NCBI RefSeq assembly: GCF_027580225.2
Contig: NC_073355.2
Span: 18,886,001-18,950,000, forward strand
Length of the DNA stretch: 64,000 nucleotides
Reading direction: 5' to 3'
Origin: Misgurnus anguillicaudatus
Taxonomy: Eukaryota; Chordata; Actinopteri; Cypriniformes; Cobitidae
Under the pieces are notes generated by a model. It was not told the origin of the DNA and searched no databases. It worked only from the letters and a program-made list of their open reading frames with translations. Position 1 is the first letter of the stretch. Every line of letters starts with the position of its first letter. Below are positions 1-13,354 of this stretch, in pieces. The translations under genes and the position numbers were made by a program.

Positions 1-1669
1 ATGCCTAATTATTAATAAAACATAGTTAACCTAGTTTTACAATTGTAACAGGGCGTGTAGTCTTTTTTTCTCTAATTTGTAAAGCTGCTTTGAAATATTA
101 GACTTGACCATCAAATCAGACCTTTTTTTGTGATTGTATGGTCTTAATGCACATTTCCATTATCTTATATCTTCACAAACATTACTTTTAGTATGGTGTT
201 ACTAGTTTCTTTAATGCCAGGAAGAGGAACATTTGAATGAATTGTCCGGCTTTAATCGTCATAAAAATTGTTTGTTCAGCAGCTGTGTTCACATGATGGT
301 GAAACTACTTCTCATTTCTAGATGTTGTATAAAGGCAAGAATGAGTGTGTTTATTTCGACACATTAGTCTTTGCCTGTTAAAGGAGTAACGCCACATGGT
401 GTTCATAACTCTCTATGGTGGTCTCATAATTATCATCTTTACCACCCAGAAGAGAGGAAATTAAGACAGAGCGGGATTACCTGGGTGGTATAGATGAAAT
501 AAAGGAGGAAGCTAAAAGCTATTTAGGAAGGCAGCTGAGTCGGAGAAATCAGCTCGTTTTTTGTATGATCATAATAAAGCTCAAGATAGATTGCCAGCTG
601 TCTGACAGCATGTTAGGAACAGACTAAATGACATGAGACTTGTTTTTACAGTTGTGCTATGAGCTATTTTTCCCATGAGCTATGCCAATGTATCAGCTGT
701 CTAGACATTAGGTTTGTCGTTCACAGCTTAGTCTATGGGAAGCTTTTTATGCTGTCTAGAAGCTCATCTGCTTGGGAAGCGAGGGGCTGCTGACGCTTAA
801 CCAGCAGATTGTGTCACGTTTGTTAATATATAAATATATATAAAATACAGTTCTACTTACCAAAATATCTGAGCCATAATATCCTTAATCATTCAACTAA
901 AACAGTTTGTGTTTTCTCTTCTTAAACCATTTACAAAATGCTTACAAATCTTGACCAGTCATTGACTAAAAATGCTTTTTAAACATCCTTAATAACACTC
1001 GTTTGAAAATGACAGAAAAGCCGAATCCAGAACGCACAGACAGCTTGCATGAGCAGTCTGTTGTCCATAGCATTTGTCATGGGGTCAGACCGCACATAGT
1101 CTATGATAACAGACAGCACAGCTGAGGATGGGGGAGAGTGGACACCTGCTCTCCACTGAATGCTGCTTATTCAAAGGATTGGAATTAACTAGAGTTGTCA
1201 TCTTGGTTGACCACTAGTTAGGGGTTAAGCTCACTCCTGATGTCTCAGTCGGAGGAGTTTCCTTGATGTGCTTAACTGTGAACTTTGTCCTACTTTTCAT
1301 TTTTGCTCATATTTTTTGTTTTTTATCATAATATCAAAGGCAGCTATGCGTTTTGCGCAGAATTATTATTTATTGATACCACTGCGTAATAGGGATGATG
1401 TGACTGGTTGTTAATGTTGCTAAGCAGAGTATGCCAAGAAATGGGAAGTTGCAAAGCTAATGCATACACTGAAGTCAGTTCTGAATGATCCCTAATGGTG
1501 GCAAATGTTTAGTGCTTAAAGAAATCGGGTTTCCTTCCCCTTGTCTTAAGTTGTTTGGACAAACGGCTGACCCTGCTATAAAGCAGAACCAAACGCTTTC
1601 AAGTTTTCTGATTGGCTATGGCACTTTTATATTGGATAGTACCCCACGGTTTGCTTTGGGTCGGGTCAG

Positions 1670-2330
1670 ATTACTTGTGGGAGCTTTTCCATTGGGTGCA
1701 GTACGTAGTCCCCGATACTTTTTTCGTACCACCTCGGTTGGGGTTCCAAGCGATCTGACCTGATACCAAACGTGACATGAAAACACTGTAGATCACTGAT
1801 TGGTCTGAGGAAATCGTCACTATTATAATGTAAAAAATTGGCTTTACCTTAGTGATAGCTTGGCTGTCTCGAACAAACATGTTGTCATCTGTGCGATGAA
1901 AAACATCCACAGGTTGAGAATCAGGGACACACCATACCAGTTTTTTCCAGACTTGCAGTTTTTTGTCAGCATTATGCTTAATTGAGGCTCAGTGGAGCGC
2001 GTCGACTGACGCCACCGGCGTTTGTACAGAAACTGTCATGTGAGATGGAGGTAGTGATAAACGCAATGTGCAAACATCTATTTGTGGTGGTCAATTTTTA
2101 TTTTGTGGCTGACTGAGAAATAAATGAATGTATGGGGATGTACAATGACGCTCTCACTTGTATGATGTTACAGCAGTAGGCAGCGCAAATATAATGACAC
2201 GCCTGTAATCCCTCCCACTCCGCAGTGTTACTCCAAAGTGTTACTAAACTCGATGGAAAAGCTAACCACGCCAACGTGAGCTGACCCAGACCAGGCCGCG
2301 GGGTGCTATGCAATAGAAAAGCGCCAATAG
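1670..2330. repeat. Imperfect foldback element (GCTTTTCCATTGG termini)
   Basis: GGGAGCTTTTCCATTGGGTGCAGTACG at the left is matched, inverted and imperfectly, by gatggaaaagct near 2252 and tctattgcatagcaccc near 2310. The segment 1690-1780 with acctcggttggggttccaagcgatctgacctgatacc has the look of a common fish MITE. No clean target duplication was seen, so edges are approximate. Confidence 0.45.
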
Positions 2331-2771
2331 TGTGGGCGCAAGTCGTGCCAGAGCGCAGTTCAAATGGTGAGACCCCAGTTGCGATCTTTCGTAAAAACTT
2401 TCTGATGTGCACAGCACAGTTACTTCAGTCGGAGTTGCACAAACAATATATTGACTAAGCAGCATGGTGAGAAGGTTTTGTCATCGCATTCCAAATGACT
2501 CAAAATAAAAAATTATTAGCATCATTATTTAGTAAAGTTATAAGTGGGGCTTAAAATCGAGGGACTCGGGTGGACTGAGTCCATTGAGAGAATTTCAAGG
2601 GGGAAAGATTTTAAGTTACGAGTGTAGAAGTTTTCATCTTTTATCCATAATAACTTGCAAAATTAGATTTTCTGGGTCTATAAATTAGTGAAAATAAAAA
2701 ATGTTCCCAACTACAGTCCTCTCAGTTGTCTCAGCCCTTTCTACCACTGGTTTTAACCAGGGTTGTGCTGA

Positions 2772-3345
2772 TAGACGATATTATCATGTATCGAACCTCG
2801 TCAGACATATGATTGAAGGTTGGCAATAGTTATTTTTTATTTTTATCATAGTTTCATTTTAAGATGTGCATTGTGTGCTTTTCCTGGCATGAGAGGGTTT
2901 GTGGGCTTCACCTTGCGCGAGATAGCTTGGACTCTTGCTCAGACCTGAACCGAATGTGCGCGGCATGGTCGTGGACTCCTAGCACCTGAACTTCTAATGC
3001 GCATGACACAGACTCTTCCTCACACATGAGCTTGTAATTCTCTGCCATTTCCTTGAACTAGAGAGGTTGTTAGGCGCGCAAGGGTTTTTAAACCAGCCTG
3101 TGTGTTGTTCCCGCTCCCTGGCACGCAGGCAATTTTTAGAGAGCCGTTTTTAATGATGCGCTTGGTTTAATGGCATCAGTTTTACGAAGGTTGTGGTCAT
3201 GGCAGTGTTGCCCTTAGAGTAAATCAGCTTCTTTTTTGTCCACCAATCAAGTGCCTGGTTATAAATGAGTAGAAAATGAACAAATAAATAAGTAAACTAT
3301 TAGCTCACCCCCGATACTATCGTGTATCCGCAATCTAACAGCTCT
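2772..3345 (+). mobile_element. Non-autonomous DNA transposon copy, same family as 22211-22901
   Basis: It shares long stretches with the element at 22211: agacgatattatcatgtatcg near the left end, cctggcacgcaggcaatttt, the block gttgcccttnnnncttcttttttgtccaccaatcaagtg and tgaacaaataaataagt, ending near cgatactatcgtgtatc. Termini are worn and no target duplication is clear. There is no coding capacity. Confidence 0.7.
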
Positions 3346-3867
3346 AACCCTATCTGGTTTCGATCCCAAATCAGTGTCTTATTATCTAGTTGAACCTCAC
3401 CCTTTCCCATCACCAAGCCCTCGTCATGGACTATTAATGGTTCTTGCATTGAGAAAGCATGACTGGCTGTTTTACTAAAGTTGAGACTGTGGGAGTTTGA
3501 GCAGTGCTTCTTACAAAGACATGGATGAAAGCCAAACTTAGAAAGAAGGTCCAGTCAGCAGGATGATGGATGAGACTAGAGACTGGGGTTTGTTTTGGTA
3601 AAACCATTGTGCCATTGGATGCCAAGGGCACACAAGGCGTGCTCACGTGTTTCCATTGGGTAGACTGCCATGAATTGATTAACCATGTAGTTTTGGGAAA
3701 ATTCAAGCTCAAACTGAGCTCAGCTTTGTGTTTGCTGGGTTTGGCATCGAGTTGCAGCTCGGTGATGGCATTCTCATATTTAGTCAGAGGCAACATGATA
3801 AGCAATTTTATTGAGACGTGTTCGGTTACTGGTTGAATGTCCAAGCTGATTTTGCTGGAGTCACAGC

Positions 3868-4701
3868 TAGGGCTGAACGATACATCGAATTTTCATCGTC
3901 ATTGCGATATGAACTCACGCGATGAAAACATCGCAACAGACAGCCTTGACGCAATGAATGAAGGGAAAACAGTAAGCGCATGTAATAAACATTTGACCTA
4001 TCACGTTTAGTCCTGAAGACATATGCTGCGTCCGAAATCGCCTACTACCATACTATATAGTATGCAAAAAGCACTACTTTGCCTACTATATATAGTATGG
4101 AAGTAGGCGGTTTCCGACGCAGCGATGGTTTGCGCGTTCATGCTATTAGTCCAATCAGGGGAACCCCCAAGTCAGCTACGCTCAGATTGATTTGTGAGGT
4201 GTCAGTTGCGACGCTGTGCCTGTTAGCAAAAACTATGGCAGAGGAAGGAGAGAAGAGTGAGGAAAATGTGTTGTCAGACGAAGACCTTGTGGTGAAAATG
4301 AACAGCACTTCAGCTATATCATGGAATTATTTTCGATTTAGGAGAGATGACGCCGCGAACACAGGTACTGTGGAAGCGGTGATTCTCATATTGCGTCTAT
4401 TGCGCGCTCAAGTTCATTATTTCAAATGTATGTGTGCTCTGGAAGCGCCGCGGTCGCGACACGCTCGTTTTTTCCAGGTATTTCAAAAACATTTTAACTT
4501 TTCAGAATGACACAAGCGCAGCGTGCAGGTCATGTGACAATAACCTACGTGTCTAGTGTTTTCCACTTGTTTTTAGGCACGACATGTGACTGGCCCCTAA
4601 AACATGAAAAAATATGTATATTTATCGCAACTCACATCGTCATCGCAACATTAAACAATGTCATCGCACATCGCAACTTTTCCTCACATCGTTCAGCACT
4701 A
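3868..4701 (+). mobile_element. hAT-type transposon fragment with BED-finger exon
   Basis: Termini TAGGGCTGAACGAT (left) and ATCGTTCAGCACTA (right) are inverted repeats with one mismatch. They are flanked by a perfect 8-bp direct repeat GTCACAGC at 3860-3867 and 4702-4709, the hAT signature. Sub-terminal arrays of atcgcaac/catcgc occur at both ends. Inside, 4234-4364 reads MAEEGEKSEENVLSDEDLVV followed by SAISWNYFRFRRDD, which resembles the start of a BED zinc finger of ZBED-type hAT transposases, stopped at a possible donor AACACAG|gtactg. The remainder of a transposase is absent, so the copy is internally deleted. Confidence 0.8.
4023..4124. repeat. Hairpin-forming MITE nested in the 3868-4701 hAT
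   Basis: Left arm GCTGCGTCCGAAATCGCCTACT and right arm AGTAGGCGGTTTCCGACGCAGC are inverted with three mismatches around a 50-base centre containing tactatatagtatg on each side. It is about 100 bp in all and probably a nested mini-element, as the outer hAT continues on both sides. Confidence 0.65.
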
Positions 4702-6844
4702 GTCACAGCAATATGCTCAAAAAATGCTGGATTTTATCAACCCATTGTTGGGTAATTATGGTCAAACCCAGCCAATGGTTTAAATTAAGCTAGATAATGT
4801 CCATATTTAATTTAAACCCAACCGTTGGGTTTGTCCATATTTGACTCAACCATGGGTTGAAAACACCTAGGATTTGTTAACTCAAATTATGATTGTCATG
4901 CAAGCACTTTTATTAAAAACATCACAGGGGATTTTTGCAGACCTCACTGGTTACATAGTCTGACTCCTAGTGGGAATCTAGGCTTGCACACGGCCTGAAG
5001 TGAATATTTGCAAAACTACTACATGATTTCCCACTCCCACACCGACTACACAAGCTCCTGTGGGGGAGGCTGAAATATTCGTGACTGGTCTCTTCGTGTT
5101 GTGGGGGAGTGCTGGAAACATTTCCAGTTTTGTTCATTCTAGCCTAGCCGATGAATTATTTTAGTCATCCCAGTGTGTCGTTTACAGGGATGTCGGCCGG
5201 CACACAGGAAGTGAGAGCAGGGATGCTGGTAATCTGTTTTGTCAGCGTGTTCGTGTGTGACAAAGAGCGACGATGCCATCCTATCATCACGCCAGACAGG
5301 AAACACAAGCTGTCTTTCTCCCAGTGGCACACGGCCAATGAATTCATCACATGATCGTCTGGTTATTAAAGAGTTGATCATGAACCGGTCTAAACTCAAG
5401 CCTTTGTGAAATTTGTATTTGACTCAGAATCACACTGAGGCTTTTCTTTCATACGGTAGTTTACAGTCAGGTGTTAACTACTGGTTTCCTGTGGATGTTC
5501 GTGGGAATGTTTATTGCCATCCAGTTTGCCTTCAAAGGCTGAATTGCTTGTAACTTTGTCTTTGAACGCAAGTCTTTACTCCTCACCAAATCACTGCTGG
5601 TTTTCCAAAGAAATCTCTGACCCACATTTGTCACTTTCGCTGCTCCAGTCGCAAAATGAAAAGAGCCTTTACTCTTACTCAGGAAGCCATAGAGCTTCCC
5701 CAAATCTAAATCCATGAAAGTGCTTTTGAATAGTTTATCAGTGTGGAAACTTTAAAAGTGAATTTTTCTTTGTAGCAATACAAGGAATATCAGACAGCAG
5801 CTGATCTTTTTTTCCGGGCACATTATTATAATTCCAACATGTGACGTTTGTGCCGTTTCTTTATGTAATTTGGCAAATGCATAATTCCTATTTTTTAATT
5901 GTAGGTTTTTGTTCTTCTTCTTTGGTCTACTTTCACAAATTAGTTCTTGTGCTTCAGACTCTGCCAGAGCGAATGAAACGGTCTCTCTGTTTGACTGCTG
6001 TGCTATATTCATTTATAGAGCCTCAGTCACAGTCCCTTATAGAAGAATTAAGCCTCTTTCATAGAAAGCCATGAACTAAAGCTTGGTAATAAATAATTCA
6101 GAGTCACTTAACAAAGGCAAATTCATTTAACTGATCTTCTAAATAATGCTTCTATAGATGAAGATAGAAACATGAGTGTCTACAGGATGTAGCTCAAATA
6201 CTAAAACATTGCATTTGCAACAGGATGGTCATGTAAACTGAAAGAAATGTAAAGATTGGATGCACTGTAAGTCACTAGTTTGCATATAATCATCTGCCAA
6301 ATGCGTAAAGTTAACATGACATTGCTGTTTTTCCCTATTATACCCAATCCAGCACCAAGATAGATGTTTGTGTACAAAGAATACTTCCTTTCCCTGTAAC
6401 GTGACAGGAAAAAGGGTGTGACGTATTTTTTAAATATCAGGAAGATGGCCTGGAGCAGGAAATGCGTTAGCACAGTGATCTTGTGTTTGAAATTCTGCCG
6501 TTGTACTTGGGCTGTGGTGTTCCCCTCAAGGGTTTCTCTGTGTTGGGCCCTGATTCAGCGAATGCAAAGAGGACATTCATTAAGATAATCTGCTGAAGAT
6601 TACAGTCTGTTTAGAAAAGCTGAGTCTGGGTCTTTTCCTGCCGCAGATCTGTTAGTGGAAGAAGAGAAATGTTAAAATGGTGTAATTTCGGTAACCTCAT
6701 TGGCACAGGTTCTCTCAAGAGTTTAGGTGCAATGACTTTGCAATTGCCTGATATGCCTGCATGGGAATATTAGTTTAAAGTCATGCAAATTTCTTTTTTC
6801 AGAAACAATATTTTAAAAAACATTGTTGGGATTAGTGTTGATTT

Positions 6845-7628
6845 TGATTAATTCCCAATATAGTGAGATCGGCTATACACAATAGTAATGGGGGGCGGGA
6901 CAATAGTGTACTAATTTATTTATTTGTTAATTTTTTACTCATTTAATTATGACAAGCCACTAGATTGGTGGAAAGAAAGAAGCTGATTTACTCTTAGGGC
7001 AGCTGGCAATACAATCACGACCGCAGCCTTCTTAAACCTGATGCCATTAATCCGGGGCTTTGAAATTTCTTGCGTGCCAGCGAGCGGGAACCCCTGCCCA
7101 CCTAACAACCTCTCTAGTACAAGGAAATGTCATTGCTGCGCATAATACAAGCTCAGCTGCGAAGAAGAGTCAGAGCCCATGCCGCGTGCATTACTAGCTC
7201 TTTCATGCGCAAAAAGAGAAACCCACAAGCACTCTCATGCAAGAAAAATCATTAATAATAATTTAAGACTATAGACGGTTTTATCAGTAACAACAAAAAC
7301 TTGGCTTTTGTGGAACACGCATATCTTCCGGTAAACTCTGCTAAAAATAAATAACAACAAAGTCCTTTTAAAGTAGTTTATTTATATAACAAGCAAAATA
7401 AACAACACATAGATTACCTAAGAAACCAAAACATTTGTTATTTTGAACGAGGTATTTGCTCAAGAGTTCAGTTTAGCAACTAGTCAGACCATTAAACAAA
7501 CAGAAACCGGTAGTAAAGTTCCGACCAGACGCATAATTGCGTCACCGCACGTGTGTCCAATGAAACAGTCTATAATGTGCAAACATACCAACTATCTTCA
7601 TAAGGCCCACTATCGGACAACCCTAGTT
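6845..7628 (-). mobile_element. Non-autonomous DNA transposon copy, minus orientation, same family as 22211
   Basis: Read on the minus strand it repeats the shared block found at 2772-3345 and 22211-22901: taactatt-like start, acaaataaataa, ttggtggacaaaaaag (here gattggtggaaagaaagaagctgattt), and the gcgtgccagcgagcgggaac region. The far edge ctatcggacaaccctag (7610-7627) looks like a hAT-type terminus. The middle (7260-7560) is extra sequence not present in the other copies. Confidence 0.6.
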
Positions 7629-8598
7629 TAGACTCATGTTAAATAAGTCATACCAGCCGTTAAAGGTATTTAGTGTGGTCAGTTGAGAGTTAAAGGAACA
7701 TGTAAGAAATTTGTATCAATTAATCATAAAATGGCCCTGATATGTCATTAGACATTAAGAAATCATTTTCATTTCAAATACTTATATCACTGATAACAGT
7801 GGTCCGGCCAGGATATTGTCATTTAAAAAATGGAGTAACAGCCCTCAACTGATGTTTATGTTGTCATGTTGTGTATTAGCCACCAGTTGTGTGATTGCAG
7901 TACCAGTTTTAGCCACAAGTTTTGTGATTGCAATATCAATTTTGGCCACGATCCTACACACTGTTCCTTTAATAGTTATTCAAAAAAATGACCTAATTGA
8001 GTTTTTGCTTTAGGTTTTTGGCCTTGTGTGTCCAGATATTTTCAGTTCTAGTCAAGAATTTTCATCTAGATGCATTCAGTAGTGCAGTTTATTTAATTAT
8101 ATTGTATTAGTGAAGGATGTCAAGTAGAAACACACAGCATTTTCCATAAAACACTGTGTTGATTTGATGGGCCCAAAGACTTTGTTAATCACATTCTACA
8201 AACACATTATCAGAGTTTGTCAACTATGCAGTCCAAGAGCTGTTATTCTTTGTAAATGAGCGTATTTAAAGACTGATTAATCATATCGAGATTGCTTACT
8301 GGCCACTTTCCCAGATAGGCTTGGCAGCAAGTCATAGATTTCCACGTCCTCCTTCTTCATTTCGCCCATCATCATAATTCACACCTCATTTTCGTAGATC
8401 CTGCCTCACAACCATTGTTATACTGTATGGGAGATTAAAGTGTTTGGGTTTTTGGTTAGTTTTGAATCAAACATTGTCGAGTGTGATAGCAGTGAGTGAT
8501 TTCAAGTGGTTCAGAAGATTCGGTTCAGCTCATGAGGTGGTTATGACTCATTGAATTGAATTGTTTCGGAAGTATGTGTTTCTTACACAATACATAAC

Positions 8599-8910
8599 CA
8601 GTGTTTCCCACAGGATTTTGAGAGACTGTGGTGGTGATGACGTCACCCGCTAATTAGCATATATGTGACGTCATCATGTCGTGTTGGCGTTTGATCTAGT
8701 GTTGGCACCTGAAATATGTTTCACTTCTACTCTTTGATCTGTATCTGTATTTGATCTGTATTATGTATCAAATTATATTTTAAGCCGAATTAAGCTGTTT
8801 TAAACAGTGAAATAAAAATGTAAATGGGAATCATGAAAATTCTATTTGTGGGGGCCAGTGTTGATTCTGTGGTGGGCCACCACAAATAAATCAATGTATG
8901 GGAAACACTG
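8599..8910. mobile_element. 312-bp DNA transposon, CAGTGTTTCCCA termini
   Basis: CAGTGTTTCCCACAGG at the left and TGTATGGGAAACACTG at the right are inverted repeats. The 6-bp direct repeat CATAAC flanks them (8593-8598 and 8911-8916). ggtggtga and its complement ccaccaca extend the fold. Non-coding. The termini match those of 11468-13354, so it is the same family. Confidence 0.8.
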
Positions 8911-10459
8911 CATAACTAATCCAATATTATTTTGGCCCCTCAGAGGAGACGTTCATGTGACATCTGACTTTATTCAAATCTTTAACTTTAACTAAAATAA
9001 ATTAATTGGGGAAACAAAATGTTTTTATTTAATAAAGACAGTAATTAAAATAAACAAATAATGACACAAATATATATTTTTTGTAGGTTTTTTTAGTAAA
9101 TACAAACATCTGCTCTGCCTCGGCAATGCCAGCATCGCCTGTACTGAACAAAACAAGAAAATTGGCTACCACCCTGCGGTTTCATCACCTTGCTTCGTAC
9201 CGTGTGAAATGCCCTTGTCTTTTTTCTGGTCAATATTGTATCATATGATGTCATATTCTGCTTGTTGACAAGATGTGTGAATACAGAGAAAGATTCAAAA
9301 GAATTTACAAAGATTCATTTCTCTTGATGTGCCACTGTCAATAGTGGACATTGTGCTTTGTTCATTTTTTCAAAGCTCATACCACAAAAGCCTTAATCGT
9401 GTTGCTAAAATTAGATCTTGGTTCTTGCTTTTTGGAAATTCTTTCTATTTTTCAGAAATCTCAGTCAGGAATGAAATAATAAACATTCTCATAATTGAAT
9501 AGCAAGACGAAAGCACCGAACGCTGGGATTTAAATATTTCTTTTAACTGCAGTTTGGTTAAATATTGACTGTGAGGTCTGTAAATAACCAGGTTACCATT
9601 GTATATGCAAATATGTGAAACACATCACTCTAAATAGTATACTCCATTTGCAAACTTTGTTGCATTATGCCGAACTGCTTAAAACTTCAATGAAGTTTTT
9701 ACTTTTTTCTTTTTTTGGGGTGAATAGTGTGGCACAATTAGAGTACCGCCCACTTAGAAAATGCAATTTGTGCAATCTTTAGTTATTTTAATCCCTCTAA
9801 CCCTACTGACTGTGCTTTTAAGATCTTCCAGTTTTTCAAGTCTGACTTGCTGGGCATAGACTTGTGCTTAAGGCCTTTTCAGCCACTACAATGGTTTTCC
9901 CAGCTCTGCTGTGATCACACACTGTGAGTTTGATAGACAGCTTGGCTCAGGTTGAAAGCCATATGGAAACGATGCGATTTGGGAGATTTGAAATGCCTGC
10001 ATGCGTCCACTGGGTCTATGGAGATTAACCGACTGGATACTGCATGGCCAAGCCCATCATGGGTGTTTCTGTGTGACCTTTTCCACTGGTAATCCAAAAC
10101 TAGGTCTGTTTTCAAGGAATTTGACTCCAGATGATCTTAAAGTGCTAAATCCCAGTGTGGTTGTCACAACATGATTGTCAGAGTAAAGTGTGGGTCTTAA
10201 CCAAGAATAACTCTGACCTCATTATAAACAGTAATGCCTGTGAAGGTTATTTGACACAAGAGATTCAGTTGGAGAGGCTCGGTTTAGTGCAGCCCATATG
10301 CTAGTTTCAATGTAAATGAAAGGAAATTGTCATGAGGTGCCTGTTATGAAGTTGTTTTAGTCGTATTTAGTAATTTCAGGCCAGGAAACAAAAATGCACA
10401 GTTTATTAAAAGTATAGCACAAATAAGCTTGAGAAAGTTATGTGGTGGTCACCATATGG

Positions 10460-10700
10460 TTGTTGCTTTGTGTCTTGTTTAAAGGAATAGTGTGTAGATT
10501 TTTGCGGCCTCTATTGGTGAGACTGTGAATTGCAACCAATGGCTCAAACCACATCTCCCCCTTCCCCTTTGAAATGAATAGTGAAGGTGCGGTAGCCACC
10601 ACAGGAGAAACGCACCATCGTCTGAGGCTGCGTCTACACTTGGCATTAACATGTTATAGTTATGGTTTGGTTAAATGCTTGCACAGAATAGCGAGACTGA
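10460..10700. repeat. TTAAAGGAATAGTGTGTAGA MITE fragment
   Basis: ttaaaggaatagtgtgtagatttttgcggcc followed by gtgaattgcaaccaatggctcaaa recurs in reverse near 20337-20392 (gagccgttggttgcaattctcaccgctagatgccactaaaaatctttac). It is thus one end of a multi-copy foldback family; the other end is not recognised here. Confidence 0.55.
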
Positions 10701-11467
10701 TGTGGTCTACATGTCATCTTTATGCAGGATTCACACCAGACACGGTAAAGGGGGCAAGCGCAAGTGATTTACATGTTAAGTCAATGCAAAGACGCAAATT
10801 GAGCGTTGCCGCGGGAGATGCATGAATTGAAAAATCTGCACTTTGGCAGATTTCCCCACCACGTTGACCAATCAGGACCTTGCTGTAGTAGTGACGTGAT
10901 TACAGGAAGCAAGCGGAGTCGCAGAAGTCCCTCCCATGACGTTGAATTTCCGTGTTAATGACAAAAATTTTCACGCGCGGCTTTCACGCACGAATGAAGC
11001 GAGTAAACTCAAATGTTCAAGCGTCCAACTATGCGCGAATTGTAGGGGTGGGACAAAAAAATCAATTCTTAGATGAATCGCGATTCGGACGTGGGCCGAT
11101 TCTGAATCGATTCACAAATGTCAAGAATCGATTCTTAAATGTTAGTTTACAAAATACGTTATCAGAAACAAAAGGCGGAACTCAAGTGGGGGAGCGGTGC
11201 TGCACACAGACAACTTAAGAGAGCGCGCACTGCACGAGCGCATAGTGGAGCTTACAAGAGCAGAAGAGAAAGAAATAAAATCTAGAACAGCCCTGTTTGA
11301 CTCATTCTAAACTGCAAGAAAACAAGAAACACTTTGGGATAGTCTTGCTCTGCCTTTTCTCTGTTCAGTGAGCGGCAGGGACAAACAGCGCATTTAATTT
11401 AATGACTCTTCTGACTGTGCTATAGCGTTTCCCTAAACCATCTGCTAACTGTTTATATATAACATTA

Positions 11468-13354
11468 CAGTGTTTCCTCTAGGATTTTTTCCAGCTGTGG
11501 CGGCAGGGGGCGCCCATGATGATTATAAATGTACATTTTTTTATGTAGAATATAGGCTACAGTAAACTAACATGTATTTTTTTTATCATTTTCATGCTGT
11601 CATTTACTTTTCCTTATATTTATAGCATATTGCTTTTCTATGTTTGATCTAAACCATATTTTCTTAAAAATACGTTATATAGCAACGTAGTTGGGATATT
11701 TCATTGTAGTTTTAATGTAGTGTGCATTGCAAGTTCATGCTTGTGTTTAGCGTTACAGAGCTGTTGCAAAGTTACGCACAGTCCTGTTTGATAATCCGCA
11801 CCGCTGTGATTGACCGAACACCCGACCAGTTATCCGACATGAGCAGCAATTTTATTCCACACCCGACCCGTTTGACATAAAGACCCCGACCCGGTCACAC
11901 CGCAAATCGCGCAGTTAAATAGAAACCTTTAATGGTCTTAAGACAGATCTTAAACACAAATAAGCACGGGCCATTTAAAAACGAGTCGAATTTTGGTCTT
12001 GGATGTTAGACCCGAATTTTACTCTTGTCTATTGAGTCCCGACCTGCATCTACAACGCAAATGACACGTGAATAGCCTATTATTACACCCGTTACATCCA
12101 ATATTATGCGGTTCACCCACGGGTACCCCGACCCTGCCGTTTCGTCTGAAAACAGATAAAACAGATTCACAGTCTGCCTCAAGTTTTTATTACCAACGTT
12201 CTTCTCTTCCCACGGGAATAATGTAAGTTTCCTTACAAACAGATTCGACTATTAATGTCTTGCAGGCGCATATGAGTAGTATTCAGTATTTAGCCTTTTG
12301 TTTTTGGACAAATATCTTATCATTTAATATGAAACTTAATGTGAGTGTCGAAGAACGGAAGATTGACAGCTGAGCGGTCAGCAGCGCGCTGCGCTTATAG
12401 TCTATATTCTGAATAACTAATGGCCTGATAAGTTGATTATATGAGTACAGTGATTACAAATGAATGTCCAAAAAACTCCTAATATGTTAAATCGAAAGTT
12501 TAATCATGTCTTTTCTCGCAGCCCTGCGCTGCGTCCGTGTAGATGCGCCGGTGAACATAATACGCGTGATGACCTTGCACCTTAAATTACCCTAAAGTTA
12601 TAGTCATAAAGATAAAAGTAAAACAACATTCGAAACTTCAAATTATGTATTTTTATTTGTGTAAACTCACAATAAGGAGAAAACCTTGTGCTTATTTAAA
12701 ATCATTAAAAACATGACGTGCCTTCGATCTGCTGCTTTGGTTTTAGAGCGTCACAAAAAAAGAACAAACTCAAATACTTTTTTATTCGTTTTGTCAATTT
12801 AATAATTATTTAAGTGTAACATATTTCGTGTAGGCTTATTTATTTTATTATTATTTCTCAAAACAGAGACGTAGCCTAATCATCCTCTGTTGATGTAAAT
12901 CTATTTGTGCATGAAACTAAACCCAGGGAGGAAATTATGATATTTTAGGAGATTTATTTATAAATGAGTGAACGCGAATCCAGAAAAGAATTTATTTCTT
13001 AGACAGCCAGTCTGGCAGGTCGGACATTTCGGTAGCTTTATTTTGCGATCTGCCGCCGTGGGTTTTGTCTAGAAGGGATACAGCAAATGCCGAAAAGTTA
13101 AGGATTAGATTTGGAGGTAGGATTATTAGGATGAACACAGCGGCTCTGGCTAAATAAGATACAAATACATCCTACAATCGTGTGAATTTTGTGTTTAGAG
13201 TTGGGTTTGGGTGAAGGATTAGGATTAGGATAAAACAATGCTCATCTGGCGAGATTTCGTTTGCTGTATCCCTTCTATCCACAACCGCAGGCGTGGCGGG
13301 GATGTTTTATGCGCGGCGGCCCGCCACGGTAGAATGTATATAGCGGAAACACTG
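11468..13354. mobile_element. DNA transposon (CAGTGTTTCC termini), third nest level
   Basis: CAGTGTTTCCTCTAGG at the left and TAGCGGAAACACTG at the right are inverted repeats; gctgtggcggcaggggg and cggcccgccacgg extend the pairing. Direct repeat CATTA flanks it (11463-11467 and 13355-13359). It is 1.9 kb with no intact ORF; a decayed interior (11800-12130) has repeated cccgacccg motifs. Same terminal family as 8599-8910. Confidence 0.8.
13072..13275. mobile_element. 204-bp MITE with TA target site, fourth nest level
   Basis: GAAGGGATACAGCAAA at the left pairs with TTTGCTGTATCCCTTC at the right, with cgaaa and its complement beyond. TA dinucleotides sit on both sides (13070-13071 and 13276-13277), as for Tc1/mariner-type insertions. 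The centre contains aggattagnattnggnnngg repeats. It has no ORF. Confidence 0.8.

Noticed and set aside
4079..4510. A functional 143-residue host gene
   Set aside because: The frame begins inside a MITE arm and lies wholly within the hAT 3868-4701; only the part from about 4234 resembles a transposase exon.
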